From Sarcomyxa edulis (lineage: Eukaryota; Basidiomycota; Agaricomycetes; Agaricales; Mycenaceae), in assembly GCA_009761415.1 (NCBI GenBank), contig QUOL01000001.1:1426001-1490000 (forward strand): a stretch of DNA of 64,000 bases. The letters are read 5' to 3'. Both the position numbers and the translations under genes were made by a program. Shown here piece after piece: positions 29,800-40,474 of this stretch. Position 1 is the stretch's first letter. The number at the start of each line of letters is the position of its first letter. Under the pieces are notes generated by a model that was not told where the DNA came from, did no database searches, and worked only from the letters and a program-made list of their open reading frames with translations.

Positions 29800-30668
29800 A
29801 TGTTTACGGGCCTGGTACGACCAACTGAATATTGCCGTAAATCTGCACATCTCACATCTCCAAATAGATTGAACACCTCGGATCAGTCGCATCCATAAAC
29901 CTCGACTCAGCTGGTTGCACTCTCACCATCTCGCAGTCTGCTCCCGTCTTGGAAGACTGTCACATCGGAGACTCTATTGCAGTGAACGGCGCATGCTTGA
30001 CCGTTACCGAATTTGACAAGGAAGCCAATGGAGGGTGGTTCAAGGTCTGGTTGGCGAACGAAACCCTCGAAAGGACTGATCTAGGTAAATGATATATATG
30101 GATGGGTGAGTACTGCCAGACTGACACACATTTCAGGGGAACGCAAAGTCGGTGACCAGGTGAATCTTGAACGAGCCATGGGGGCCCATGTACGGTTCGG
30201 CGGTCATTTCGTCCAGGCACGTCTCCTTGTCACCTGCATATCCTTCGTTCGAATTGACACTCCAAATAGGCCCATGTGGATACGACTGCCAGAATAGTTG
30301 ACCGAAAGCCAGATGGTGACTCTCTACGTCTCACTTTCCAATTCCCGGAACCTACACCCTCTCGTCCTTCTCTTCTGCCATATATCATCCCCAAGGGATA
30401 CGTGACCATCGATGGGGCGTCTCTCACCTTGACAGCTGTCGACGACTCGCAGAGGACCTTCAGTGTCATGCTTATCCAGCACACCCAGCAGAAAATCACC
30501 TTGGCGAGGAAGGAGACTGGTGCCAAAGTGAACATCGAGGTCGATATCGTCGGAAAATATGTGGAGAAAAGTGTCGTTGCTGCGCTTGGAGGAACGGGGG
30601 GCGAAGGGGTAAAAGCGCTGATTGAAAAGACAGTTGAAGATATACTTGCGAAGAAGGGTATCAAATAG
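29800..30668 (+). CDS. RIB5: Riboflavin synthase
   Basis: Four exons (29800-29814, 29868-30084, 30137-30216, 30270-30668) give about 236 residues. The enzyme joins two 6,7-dimethyl-8-ribityllumazine molecules to make riboflavin, the last step of the pathway. The start MFTGLIEHLG is the invariant N-terminus, with the first five codons in a 15-nt exon. Two lumazine-binding repeats are visible: GDSIAVNGACLTVTEF in the first, and PKGYVTIDGASLTLTAVD in the second after GGHFVQAHVDTTARIVD. Length fits the family. The third intron begins with GC, not GT; the conserved HFVQ/AHVDTTA join leaves no good alternative. Transcription is towards the next gene, 214 nt away on the same strand. Confidence 0.96.
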
Positions 30669-30882
30669 AGGAGATATAATGTAAAATGGAATTTGATACT
30701 GCATGTATGATGTTCTCAATTAGCAGCTAATCGTGGCCGGGAGACGCCGACTCACGATCATGAAGCCTTGGAGTGAATGTCAGTCGAGCTGCAGTCGTTT
30801 GAGACCGGACTCGCACTACCCCGCCATCTACTCTCTCTCTTGTTCACGACGTTCATCCTACTGAAGACCCTCACTTTCGTTC

Positions 30883-32916
30883 ATGGACAGTGCCACAAAA
30901 AGAAAGGTCTTTATCCATCGTTTGATTCCATTCAAGGGGCTTGCTCAACCTCATGCACAGGTCACCGTCAAAGCCAACTTGAGCCTTCCATCTTCACCCA
31001 GACCGCCGTCAAGAAATACCCCCTACGCGAATGTATCCAGGCCTGGATCTCCCATTAAACAACATGTTTCGGCACAATCTACTCTTAGTCCGTCAGTTCG
31101 GTTAAAGGCCAAAGTCAATAGCAGCGCTATGACTCGCAAACTACCAAGTACGGCATCAAGCATCGTATCTAGCAGTGCTATCAAGGGCAGCGTCATATCC
31201 TCCGGGAGAAGTTACGGCAGTACGACTAGCACTCCCCGAGCTGTTTCTCCCGTGCGTCCGACCGCGAGAATGACACCCAACGGACAACTACCTTCTCCAA
31301 GTCTTGCATCGCGTCCCAAAGCCCGAAGTGTCATAAATTCATCCTTACGACCTCATAATTCCCAATCAGCACCAGGTTCGCCTGCCCTTCTGCCTCACCG
31401 TCGCGCAGTGACTGCAGGAACGGCTGACTCTGGTATTGTTAATCATGAGAAGAGGACACGGCCGGCCAGTGTTTCCTTGCATCATGCTGTATCATTCTCT
31501 GCGCTTGGCGAGACCTCCTCCTCGTCTGTCCCTGGTTCACCGGTCTCCGCTACGTCCAGTCAGTGGTCGCCCCATGAACATGACAGGAGTCCGTCTCAAG
31601 TAGGGACAGGACCGAAGATCAAAGCAAAGGTTTCAGGACTAGTTAAGCAGACCATCGACTCCTTATCCCCTTCATCTTCCATAACCACTCCCCGTGGCAT
31701 AAATGTTCGCGCCCGCGCCCCTTCAATATCAGCTCCCCATTCAGCTGGCCTCCCTACCCACGAATATACCTTGTACCCCATTACCACTGCCTCTCCTGCA
31801 GCAAATCCTCATCGTTTTGCAACGGCACGCCCTCCTCCATCCGCACCCAATTACCACCACTACCAGGCATTCCCGATTCACGACGATACCCACATTAATT
31901 ATGGCAGACAGAATGTCAATGGTATGTTCAGAACTGCCGACCCCTCAATTGTTCCATTACCACCACAGTCTCCGCCGGCTTCGGCTGTCTCATTCTCGTC
32001 TCGATCTTCCATCTCGAAATCCTCTGTCTCGTTCTCCACTGAGACCTCGGGCGATAGCCATAGTAATGTTTCCTCACGGTTGATAAGAAACAATGGGATG
32101 TCGCCAGGTCCGGTCGAAAGCCATTCTGGAGATAGCGGACATGAGCGGGAAGATGACGGAGAATTCGATGATGACAATGACGGAAATCGTAAAGTCAGGG
32201 CTGAAGCCAAGTCTATACGAAAGGTTCTCAATCTCATGTATCTCAGCAATTTCTGAGTACTGACCAATCCTCCTCTCCTACAGATTGCTGATCTAGAAAT
32301 CTCGAATCGGTCTCTACTCGCTATCAATGTCTCGCTTGAGACAACGAAGCATCGACAAGCTAAAGAGATCCGCGAGTTACGGCGGAAGCTTAGAGAATCA
32401 CGACTCATCCTTCCTCCTCGTACATACCGAGAGGTAACTTCCCTGGATGCCGACACTACTCAACAAGACGAAGAGGATGACGAAGAAGAAGAAGAGGATG
32501 AAGCTGAAGAAGAGTCGAAACTGGACGGAGACGAGATGTATAAACGAATCAAACTTATATTGGAAGGCCTGCTAGAGACGGGTAGAAGGGCATTAGAGAC
32601 GACGCCGGAAGACTTTTTGGAGAAACCCAAGGGAGGTGCTAAAGTCTTGAGCGCGGATGAAGTACGAAACTGGAGATATTCCGGAGACGGCGCTTCTGAT
32701 ACTGAAGATCGCCATTCTGAAGGACACCATGATCATGATATCGATCTGGACTCAGAGAATGGGGGCATTCCTCGAACAGCATCGTCTTATTCGCCGACAA
32801 TTCCCCGGAGTGAGGACGATAGTTTCATGTCGGAGGATGAAGTAGAAGCCATGACTCTCAGGAGAGACTCAACGAGTCCCATACCACCGCCGATCCTCGT
32901 CACCGAATCACCATAA
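30883..32916 (+). CDS. Conserved largely disordered protein with short coiled coil, unknown
   Basis: Two exons (30883-32223 and 32284-32916) give about 657 residues. The first 400 are Ser/Pro/Arg-rich low-complexity sequence with many SP and TP sites (SPRPPSRNTPYANVSRPGSP), suggesting phosphorylation and disorder. The splice joins SIRK to IADLEISNRSLLAINVSLET, a short helical coiled coil continuing KHRQAKEIRELRRKLRESR. An acidic run (near 32465-32515, DEEDDEEEEEDEAEEE) follows, then an acidic Ser-rich tail. The coiled coil is the part I would expect to be conserved among agaricomycetes, but I cannot name a function. The start is uncertain: the region upstream is open and a 5' exon may be missing. 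Confidence 0.65.
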
Positions 32917-33152
32917 GACTTTCTAATTTCAGTCCTGCATTACTACTATTATGACCTCTGGATCTCATACCCATTGCATTATCACATACACTTCACGACT
33001 CTCTGTCATATATATAACGAACCCAGCATTGTCTGCATCTAATGTCACTTATATTCCATCATTCCGGTATACATTATGTGTATGATGGTATTGGAATGGT
33101 CTAGTCCATATTCCTTCAGGTCGACTAGAGAAATTCCTCCAGTGCAAGTCCG

Positions 33153-36100
33153 TTATTGTTCCTCGTCTGCAATCTTCTGTGCGCGTTTCGCCAACTAGTA
33201 GATTGAGTTTCATCAGTATTGAGTAGCATAGTAACTTCAGACGACGTGAACTGACCGCTGCTGCCAAATCCATGTGTCCTCCACCACCCATACCCATGCC
33301 GCCACCTCTAGATGCGCCACCACCCCGCGGTGCACTTCCTGCTTGCGGCCTAGCAGCAGTTGGCACGGGAGGCTTAGCAGGTGGTTTCGGAGCACCAGGC
33401 TTTGCAGCAATCGGAGGCGCAGGTTTCGGTTTGCTTGCTATTGGAGGAGGCGGTTTATGATTCAATGAACTGGAAGGCCTGGAACTTGCGGGCGTAGAGT
33501 CCTCAGAAGTAGACGAGGGAGCTCTCTTCCAGGGTGTGGCTGAACCGTTAGACGATCCCATTCCAGGGAATACAGAGACCGGCTTGGCAGACTGGTCGGC
33601 TACCATGGATTTCACAGATACTTTAGGTACTGTAGCAGGCGCGGGTGTTTGTCTGGTAGTCGCGGCTGGTGCTGTTGGATGAGGATGGTGCCTTGGTGGC
33701 GGAGGAGGTGCAGGTGCAGCAGGCTTGGGCGGAGCCAACTCAAGGTAATTGTTAGGTGCCCAACCTTCACTGCCATCCTTTTTCACTAACCACCAGCCAT
33801 TGTCGTCCTTTTCCACAAGTTCTACTAGGTCGTCCTTCTTCAAGCTCATCTCACCTTCCTGACCGTCAAATGCAAATTTAGCCCGGTACAACGGCACCTC
33901 AGGCTCTGCAGGAGGTGGCGGGGGTGGCGGTGGAGGAACTGCGCCGCGACCAGGAGCTGGAGGAGCTGGAGGAGCGGGGGGTGCTTTCGGAGCACTGGCC
34001 GAGGTCGTACTGGCCTTGAATGAGGGGGGAGCAGCGGCAGCAGAAGTTGTCTTCCCAGGGAGAGGTTGTGCCGCGGGCTTTGGTCTGGATACAGCCTTGG
34101 GTTTCTGCAAAGATCTTGTTAATGTCAAGTGTGGGAAAGAGAACGAATACGTTACATCGGATGGACCACCGGCTCGCAGAAGCTTTCCTTGTGTAATTGG
34201 ACGGACAACACCCGCCTTTCTTTTCGCCGGAGGGCGCGATACGCTGTTTGGCGGCTCACCGGAGGGTACATGTACGGTGTGACTTTTGTATAAGTCGTCT
34301 TTTTTGACCGTTTCGTCTTTGATAAATTTGATCTGCGCTTTTTTATCTTTCTTCTTACAATACTCTAGCCTGTTGGGAAGATTAGGCGTTGTAACAGACA
34401 TGAACCTGGTTCACGTACGTTGGCCCAATCAGAAGATTGATACTGGCATTTGTGAGTGTCATGAGATTGGCCGCGAGCTCCGTCTTGAAGTAGCAACTAA
34501 AGATTGGGTCGCCTTCTTCAACCGTACTCCCATTCAAGCACTTTATTCAGAATGAGTGGTCTGCATCTGAGTATGATTGAGGACGCGTACCATCCAGTCG
34601 TCCCGAAGATTGGACATTCCTATGCTCTTGATAGTGACCAATGGAATCTTTCTTTCCAAAGAGGTCATTGAATGTCCTTCCTTTTGGGTGATCACTACGA
34701 TATGAACGGCCTTGTGTGTCTATATCAAGTGAATTGGGGTGGAGACACTTTAGTAGATAAGCACTTCGCAATGATTACGCGACTTACAACAACAATGAAA
34801 CGCGGACTCGGTTTACTGGATCGACCTAGTTTAGATACCAAGAGTTGAATTCTGGCACTAAATGTCACAGTGTCGCCTGCAAGAGAATGAGCATAACAGG
34901 AACAGGGGTGGAAACATGAGAGCATATTACCTCCAATCCCACAAGCTGTACCTAGTTCTTCTCCCAAGGGGCTCTTCCCGTTGACGTCAAGGTAGTCCCC
35001 CATAAACCGGCGATAACTAAGCAGACTGAAACGCCTTCTCTCTTTGCGCCCGGCCAATACTTGATGGCCGTATTCCCGAACTTGAGCATACTCAAGGCCT
35101 TCTTTGTTGTTCTTCCAGAATCGTTGAATACGACGCGCGCATTCGTTCTTATACCGCATGTAGTTTCGGAAGGCACGTTGGATACGAGCCGCCATGTTAT
35201 GCCAATAGCGATCCCTCATGGTCTCCAATGCGAAGAGCTGCAAAAGGGTGAGAACTATCGGAAGCAACTCGTAGTTGGAACGTACCGTTTCTGGATTCTT
35301 GATGAAAGCCTTGGTCACTCCCATTTGCCACTCGTCCGGAGCGATACCAGTATCTTTTAAAATCTGCTGACATCCTGATTTCGGATCCCCTTGCCATGTA
35401 TATTCTCCGGCATATGAGGTATGGGGCGATAACAGATAGAATCTTTCGACCATCTTCTCGAAGGTGTTTCTGTACGCAAACCCGGCTCGCCGTACTCGAA
35501 TGTTCTCCTGTAGACCGAGGTATTTAATTTGATGCAAGATAGCTTTCTCGTCGTATTCCGAGGAGCTACGATTCTGATTCGGTTTTATAGTTCGAATGTA
35601 CGACGGTTGAGCCTTCATCAAATTTTCGACCAACGCACTAGCTGATTGCTATGAAAGCGTCAGAGCTGAGTGGTGGGAAAGTTGATAAGAGACTGACTTT
35701 GATTCGGTCACCAGCGGTAGGAGGACGTTTCTTGCTGTTGGGATCTGGACGATCAGGGAACAACGTCTGTAGGAACGGATTTCCACTGCTGGCAATCAGG
35801 TCCAACAAGTCCTTGATCAGGGAATCCTTGTTCTTGTCCGTCATCCCCGCAACATTGTACAGTACATCACCAGCATAGTGCCGTACGAGAAACTGCGACC
35901 CACGAGTTTCGAAATGAGCGTTCGAGGAGAGCATTGAGCACCTCTGGACGAAACTGCTGTCAGCAGCAGATGGATCGGCATGTGCGGTGGCGCATGCATC
36001 GTTCAAGGCTGCAAAAATCCCTGGTGGTCGACGTTCTTCGATTAGATCGCATACCACCTTGTTGTTGAAGTACTTGATCGGAGTCCATTTGATTTCTTCC

Positions 36101-37892
36101 TTGACGTATTCCTCTTGCTCAGTCTTGAGCGTCAGTTCGATGAAGATCTGCTGAAGTTTCTCGTTGACATAATTGATACAGAGCTGCTCGAAAGAATTGT
36201 CCTGTAATCAAGTCAATGCCAGTTACATACACCAATAAACGCACAGCTCACTTCGAAAATTTCGAAGCCGAAGATATCCTACATGAAGGTGTTAACACAG
36301 CCAATATGTACTGGAATTGGTAACACACCAGAATACCGATGAGGTGCGCGGTCGCTGACCGAGCCTTCATGGAGACATTGATCCTGGATACGATCCACTC
36401 GAAGAGATTATTGTAGATGGCCTTCGAAAGGGCGTCCCGGCCAGACGTAGCTTGTGCTGGATTCAGAGGGACGTCGTAGATGGATCCTCGCCGCCCTCCT
36501 CGCTGGGTCTCCACTATCTTGGAAGTCAAAACTTTCTGTACCTGCGCCGTATCAACGTCCATCAGATAACCGACGAAGTCTGTTACTCCCGTATCCGCGA
36601 TTTTGGAATTTCCGTCGTCCATCTCTTCGAATTGGACATTGCCTAGCCATAGAATGATAGCTAGCATGCGGAAGATCTCGCTTTGTTCCTGTTCGGTGAG
36701 ACCGATGACTTGCATGGCTTTCTGAGGGTGTGTGAGTAAACGGTAAAGAGAAAATATGTGAATGCCTACAATGGTGTCATTGTAGTCGTTGACATCGTTT
36801 ATGTCGGAAACCTCAAGACAGTTGCTCAGACTCGTATAAGCGTATGCTTCAGGGCCCTGGAGACCAAACATTTCTGATGGCAGTTTAGTTCTTAGCGTTT
36901 CCTGTGTATACTGAAGGTATCACTTACCGCGTTGCTCATCTGTAGCTCCTTTCGTGAATTGATAGAAGATATGGAAATTACGTTCGTTCTCGATTTGACC
37001 AACGACACGACCTTTCTCCAAGAGGTAGTTCGTGATCTGGGCTCCAACAGGCTCTCCTTGTGTGTTGAACATGATCTCAAGGTATTTCCCCTAACTTGAT
37101 CATTAACGCAAGCACGACATCGACAGTAGTTTTGGTCTGGACGTACATGTCGACTAGAATTGTTGTTACGAAGTGTCTTGGCACAACCGAAACTCTCCAG
37201 TAACGGATTTGTGGCCAACACCATATCCTTGATCTCTTGAATGCTACTATCTTGTCCACCCGATACTGCAGCGATGTACTGCATGATTCGCTTTGCCGCC
37301 TCCGTCTTCCCTGCCCCAGATTCACCTGATATAATGACGCACTGATTCTCGTGATATGCATTCATGTTGTAGTACGATGTCTCAGCGATACTGAAGACGT
37401 GAGGGGGTACCTCGAGCCGATTCTTGCCCCGGTATTTCGCAAGAGTCTCATCTGTGTATATTCCAAGGTCTATGAAAGTTCAGTTTCGATGGTGCTGGCT
37501 CCGGTATGACAACTCTCTCAACTCACCGCGAAACGGATTGACAGATATCAAGACAGCACCGATATAGGTGTAGATTTCGCCATTGGTCCATCGTTTCTGG
37601 AGGTTTTCATTGATGCTCTCATTGCTAATCGTCGTCAGCAATGTCATATCAGATACTCCGACCTGCTTCTTCTTGAATCCCTCCTTCCAGTCGGCCTACA
37701 CGCGCGCATCGTCACGACCTGACCATACACTCTAAGGAAGAGGATCCAGAGCGCACCTTTGCCACCTTTCCGGCCCCTCCAGTCTTCTTGGGAGCACTCG
37801 CTGCCTTCTTTCCCGCCTTCTTCGATGGCGCCTGGAAGTGCCATCGTTAGGGATATATGTGAGCGGACATACGCGACGGGATAACCCACCAT
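33153..37892 (-). CDS. MYO1: Class I myosin (fungal Myo3/Myo5/MyoA type)
   Basis: Actin motor for endocytic patches and membrane trafficking. The start [13 protein letters not shown] is spread over two exons, the ATG alone at 37890-37892. The motor head shows P-loop [13 protein letters not shown] (near 37310), switch I NNNSSRHGKYLE and switch II DIFGFE. The heavy-chain TEDS-rule site is a Ser ([15 protein letters not shown]), 16 residues before DALSK, the position phosphorylated by PAK-type kinases in yeast. An IQ-like neck ([20 protein letters not shown]) is followed by a TH1 lipid-binding tail, a Pro/Ala-rich TH2, and one SH3 domain ([20 protein letters not shown] to [13 protein letters not shown]). 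It ends [19 protein letters not shown]. The acidic/Trp Arp2/3-activating end seen in yeast is not evident. It lies directly downstream of a UCS myosin chaperone gene. Confidence 0.95.
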
Positions 37893-38203
37893 AATGTACG
37901 CGGTGCTCTAGATTCCAGTATCAATAGTGTCGACAGTCTGACAATATACGAATGATTCGTTCCCGTACGAGTGCAGCAGTGGGGATTATTATGAGAGGTA
38001 TCCTTTGGCAATGAGTGTGCTCTACAAAGCTGTGATTACTGTGCCGGCATTTTCCGTTACCAGTCTTCGGTGAAGCACGCACAGAGCTACCAGGTATACA
38101 TATCATTCGAAATTCCACACGACGGTTACTATACATACTTAGTAGCAGTTAGTACAAGAGACTGCTATATGCAATCAGTGATTCATTTGTTTTGCCGACA
38201 CAC
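37893..38203. other. Intergenic region between UCS chaperone and myosin-I (tandem)
   Basis: 311 nt holding the 3' end of the UCS gene and the promoter of the myosin gene, both on the minus strand. Nothing else is recognised. Confidence 0.5.
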
Positions 38204-40306
38204 TCATGCCTTGGCATCCATCAAGAACTTCAGAGCTTCCGCCGCTGGCCTCAAAAGGACTTCATTGACTCCCCCTAATTCCCCTTTCAAGATTTTTACT
38301 AGTGCTCGTGATAAGCCCATCTTGTCCGCTTCCGTGGATATATTTCTCCGATCATCATCAGCCTCGATGCTGAGGAGGAAATTGCGCGCGATTATGACAC
38401 CTCTATGTATCAGACCTGGATCGCTTTCCAATGAAGACGCCGCCGTCTCCTCCTCGGTCTTGTCAGCGTCGATAGGTTGAGGGGCGACGGAAGGATCGAT
38501 GAGTTGGGTCAGTATAGGCAATACACGCTGTCGTTCGAGCTGAAGGCTGAGGAGCATCTGACATGCACTTGGGGCAGCGGTCAGAGTGGCGAGTGCACCC
38601 GATGCAGCCAGCCTCGTCGGTAAATCCTCAACATCAGACAATGCGAGGAGGACCTGAAGTTTAGATTTTGCCATAGCGGGGTTCTCCGTCCCACCGTATC
38701 TCTCGAAAATCTCGTCGGAACCTGCGATGAGGTTGCATATGAGCTCCATGGATGCCCTTCGAATGAGTTCGTGCTCCTCTAAAAGTAAGAGTTCCACCCT
38801 ATTCATCAAGCCTTCGACTTTAGCAATGCGCGAAGCCGACTCGGGACTTTGAGATGATAAGTTCGTCAACGCCATTATCGCCTCAAAACGTTGCAAAAGT
38901 GCGGCAGAAGGATGGAGAAGCAAGATAGATAAAGGTCGGATCGCGTCAAACACGGCACCAGTATTTGGACCAAAGACCTGGAGAGGAGAGGATGTTATTG
39001 CCAGCTTTGCCAGAGCTTGTATAGGCTGAAGAACATCTGCGTCTGGCATTGGGTTTTTGGTCGACGATGCCGAGTCAGAGGTCGCATGCTTGATGATTAG
39101 CATAAGGGTCTTGGCACCTCCACTTTGAAGGACTTTTCCCCGATTGTCTTTATCTTCGATGATGCTCAGCAAGGCTTTACTGGCATTGAACCTGATTCCC
39201 GGGCTGTCTGTTCCCGAAACGGCTGCAGCCAATACATCTAGAACTCCGGCTCTCACCAGTCGTCGTACCCTCTCCTTGATATGTTGGTCATCTTCGAGTT
39301 TGAGAAGATCGTCTCGAGAGGCCCCTTTGCCAGCGTTAGCCATACGTTTGAGTTTCTCGATTTGAGCCTGCTCTTCTGTGAGATGAGGTGGGTAGGCGCA
39401 GATATTTGAAACGATAACGAGGATTCCGTAGAGAAGGGACGAGTCTGCCTCCGTGGAATTGAGAGACGACTTGACCTTGCGACGCGGAACAAGTGAGAAG
39501 AGTCGAGCCAGAAACGCAGAATCCTGAGACAAGGCTTCCTTCACAGCTGGATCGACACTGAGGTAGGCCAGCCCTTCGACGGCATCAGTTGTTGAGGACT
39601 TGTTCTCTTCATTGATGAGCATTCCTTTCATTACTTTCGCAAGTTCTTCGTCTCTCCCTACATCGTCTTGAACCCCCGACCCCGTTGTCTCAGCAGTGTC
39701 GGCGGAGGTCCCACGGGATAGTTTTACGAGACCGATAGCCGCAGCAGCACGAAGCGCTGTATCTGTTGTCTGGCGTGAGTTGGCCTCTAACCACTGCATC
39801 GATTTTGACGAAACTATGGCGCGACATGGCTTGTGCCCGCTAGCCTGACTCAATAGATGCGCTACGTGGAGAGATAATTCCGGAGACGGCGTAAGGTCCA
39901 CGCTATCCATGACAATGTCAATGAGACCATCTTGCAGGAAGACTGAAGAGGCAGCCTCCCAGTCAACCTGAAAAAGAGCAGTCAAAAATGAGATACCCTC
40001 CAACAAAGTGCTTTCATCAGTGTCTCGGATACGCGATATGACAGGTGGGGAGAAGATCCTGGTAAGCGACTCTGTCGCTGGATCTGGATGTTTCCCTGTG
40101 ACATGAAATGATTTCCTGACACCTTGACAGAAAGCAGAGAGAACGAGATATGCTTTGGAATGAAGGGTGGTGGATTGAGAGGGAAGAAAAGCGGTTATGA
40201 GATAGGACAATTCTTCGGGCAGGAAGGGACCAGATGGAGTAGCCTGAGTATGCCTAAGCAAAGAATTCAGGGCTTGCCCGTAATCTTCTTGGGATGTGTT
40301 TGACAT
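38204..40306 (-). CDS. SHE4: UCS-domain myosin chaperone (UNC-45/She4/Rng3 family)
   Basis: An uninterrupted 700-residue frame, with no intron needed. It is an all-helical ARM-repeat-like protein. The UCS signature is near residues 290-330: YGILVIVSNICAYPPHLTEE followed by QAQIEKLKRMANAG and then a VRRLVRAGVLDVLAAAV segment. C-terminal repeats include EAIMALTNLSSQSPESASRI and RRASMELICNLIAGSDEIFE. It lacks the N-terminal TPR of animal UNC-45, as fungal members do. UCS proteins bind and fold myosin heads and stabilise type I, II and V myosins. It is placed immediately upstream of a type I myosin on the same strand. Divergent from TRM6 across only 168 nt. Confidence 0.92.
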   Translation of the reverse strand: MSNTSQEDYGQALNSLLRHTQATPSGPFLPEELSYLITAFLPSQSTTLHSKAYLVLSAFCQGVRKSFHVTGKHPDPATESLTRIFSPPVISRIRDTDESTLLEGISFLTALFQVDWEAASSVFLQDGLIDIVMDSVDLTPSPELSLHVAHLLSQASGHKPCRAIVSSKSMQWLEANSRQTTDTALRAAAAIGLVKLSRGTSADTAETTGSGVQDDVGRDEELAKVMKGMLINEENKSSTTDAVEGLAYLSVDPAVKEALSQDSAFLARLFSLVPRRKVKSSLNSTEADSSLLYGILVIVSNICAYPPHLTEEQAQIEKLKRMANAGKGASRDDLLKLEDDQHIKERVRRLVRAGVLDVLAAAVSGTDSPGIRFNASKALLSIIEDKDNRGKVLQSGGAKTLMLIIKHATSDSASSTKNPMPDADVLQPIQALAKLAITSSPLQVFGPNTGAVFDAIRPLSILLLHPSAALLQRFEAIMALTNLSSQSPESASRIAKVEGLMNRVELLLLEEHELIRRASMELICNLIAGSDEIFERYGGTENPAMAKSKLQVLLALSDVEDLPTRLAASGALATLTAAPSACQMLLSLQLERQRVLPILTQLIDPSVAPQPIDADKTEEETAASSLESDPGLIHRGVIIARNFLLSIEADDDRRNISTEADKMGLSRALVKILKGELGGVNEVLLRPAAEALKFLMDAKA

Positions 40307-40474
40307 CGCGATATCGATCGATGAGTCGTGGTCGTGGTCGTCGTGGTCGTCGGTGGCGACGGCGAGCTTGAGACCAACTCGGACGTCCGCGACATCCTTT
40401 GTGACGTTGTTTCACGTGCTCTTCACGCTTTGCCGTTACCCTCTTCGCAAAATTTGCTTCGAAAATTGCAGCCT

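Noticed and set aside
30230..30664. Minus-strand frame of 144 residues
   Set aside because: Antisense of the last riboflavin synthase exon.
34016..34282. Plus-strand frames over the myosin tail (also 33272-33468)
   Set aside because: Antisense of Pro/Ala/Gly-rich TH2 sequence, which is open on both strands because of its composition.
40328..40474. Earlier in-frame ATG for TRM6
   Set aside because: Lies in a GTGGTCGTC simple repeat only 21 nt from the divergent UCS start; would add a poly-Val stretch not seen in the family.
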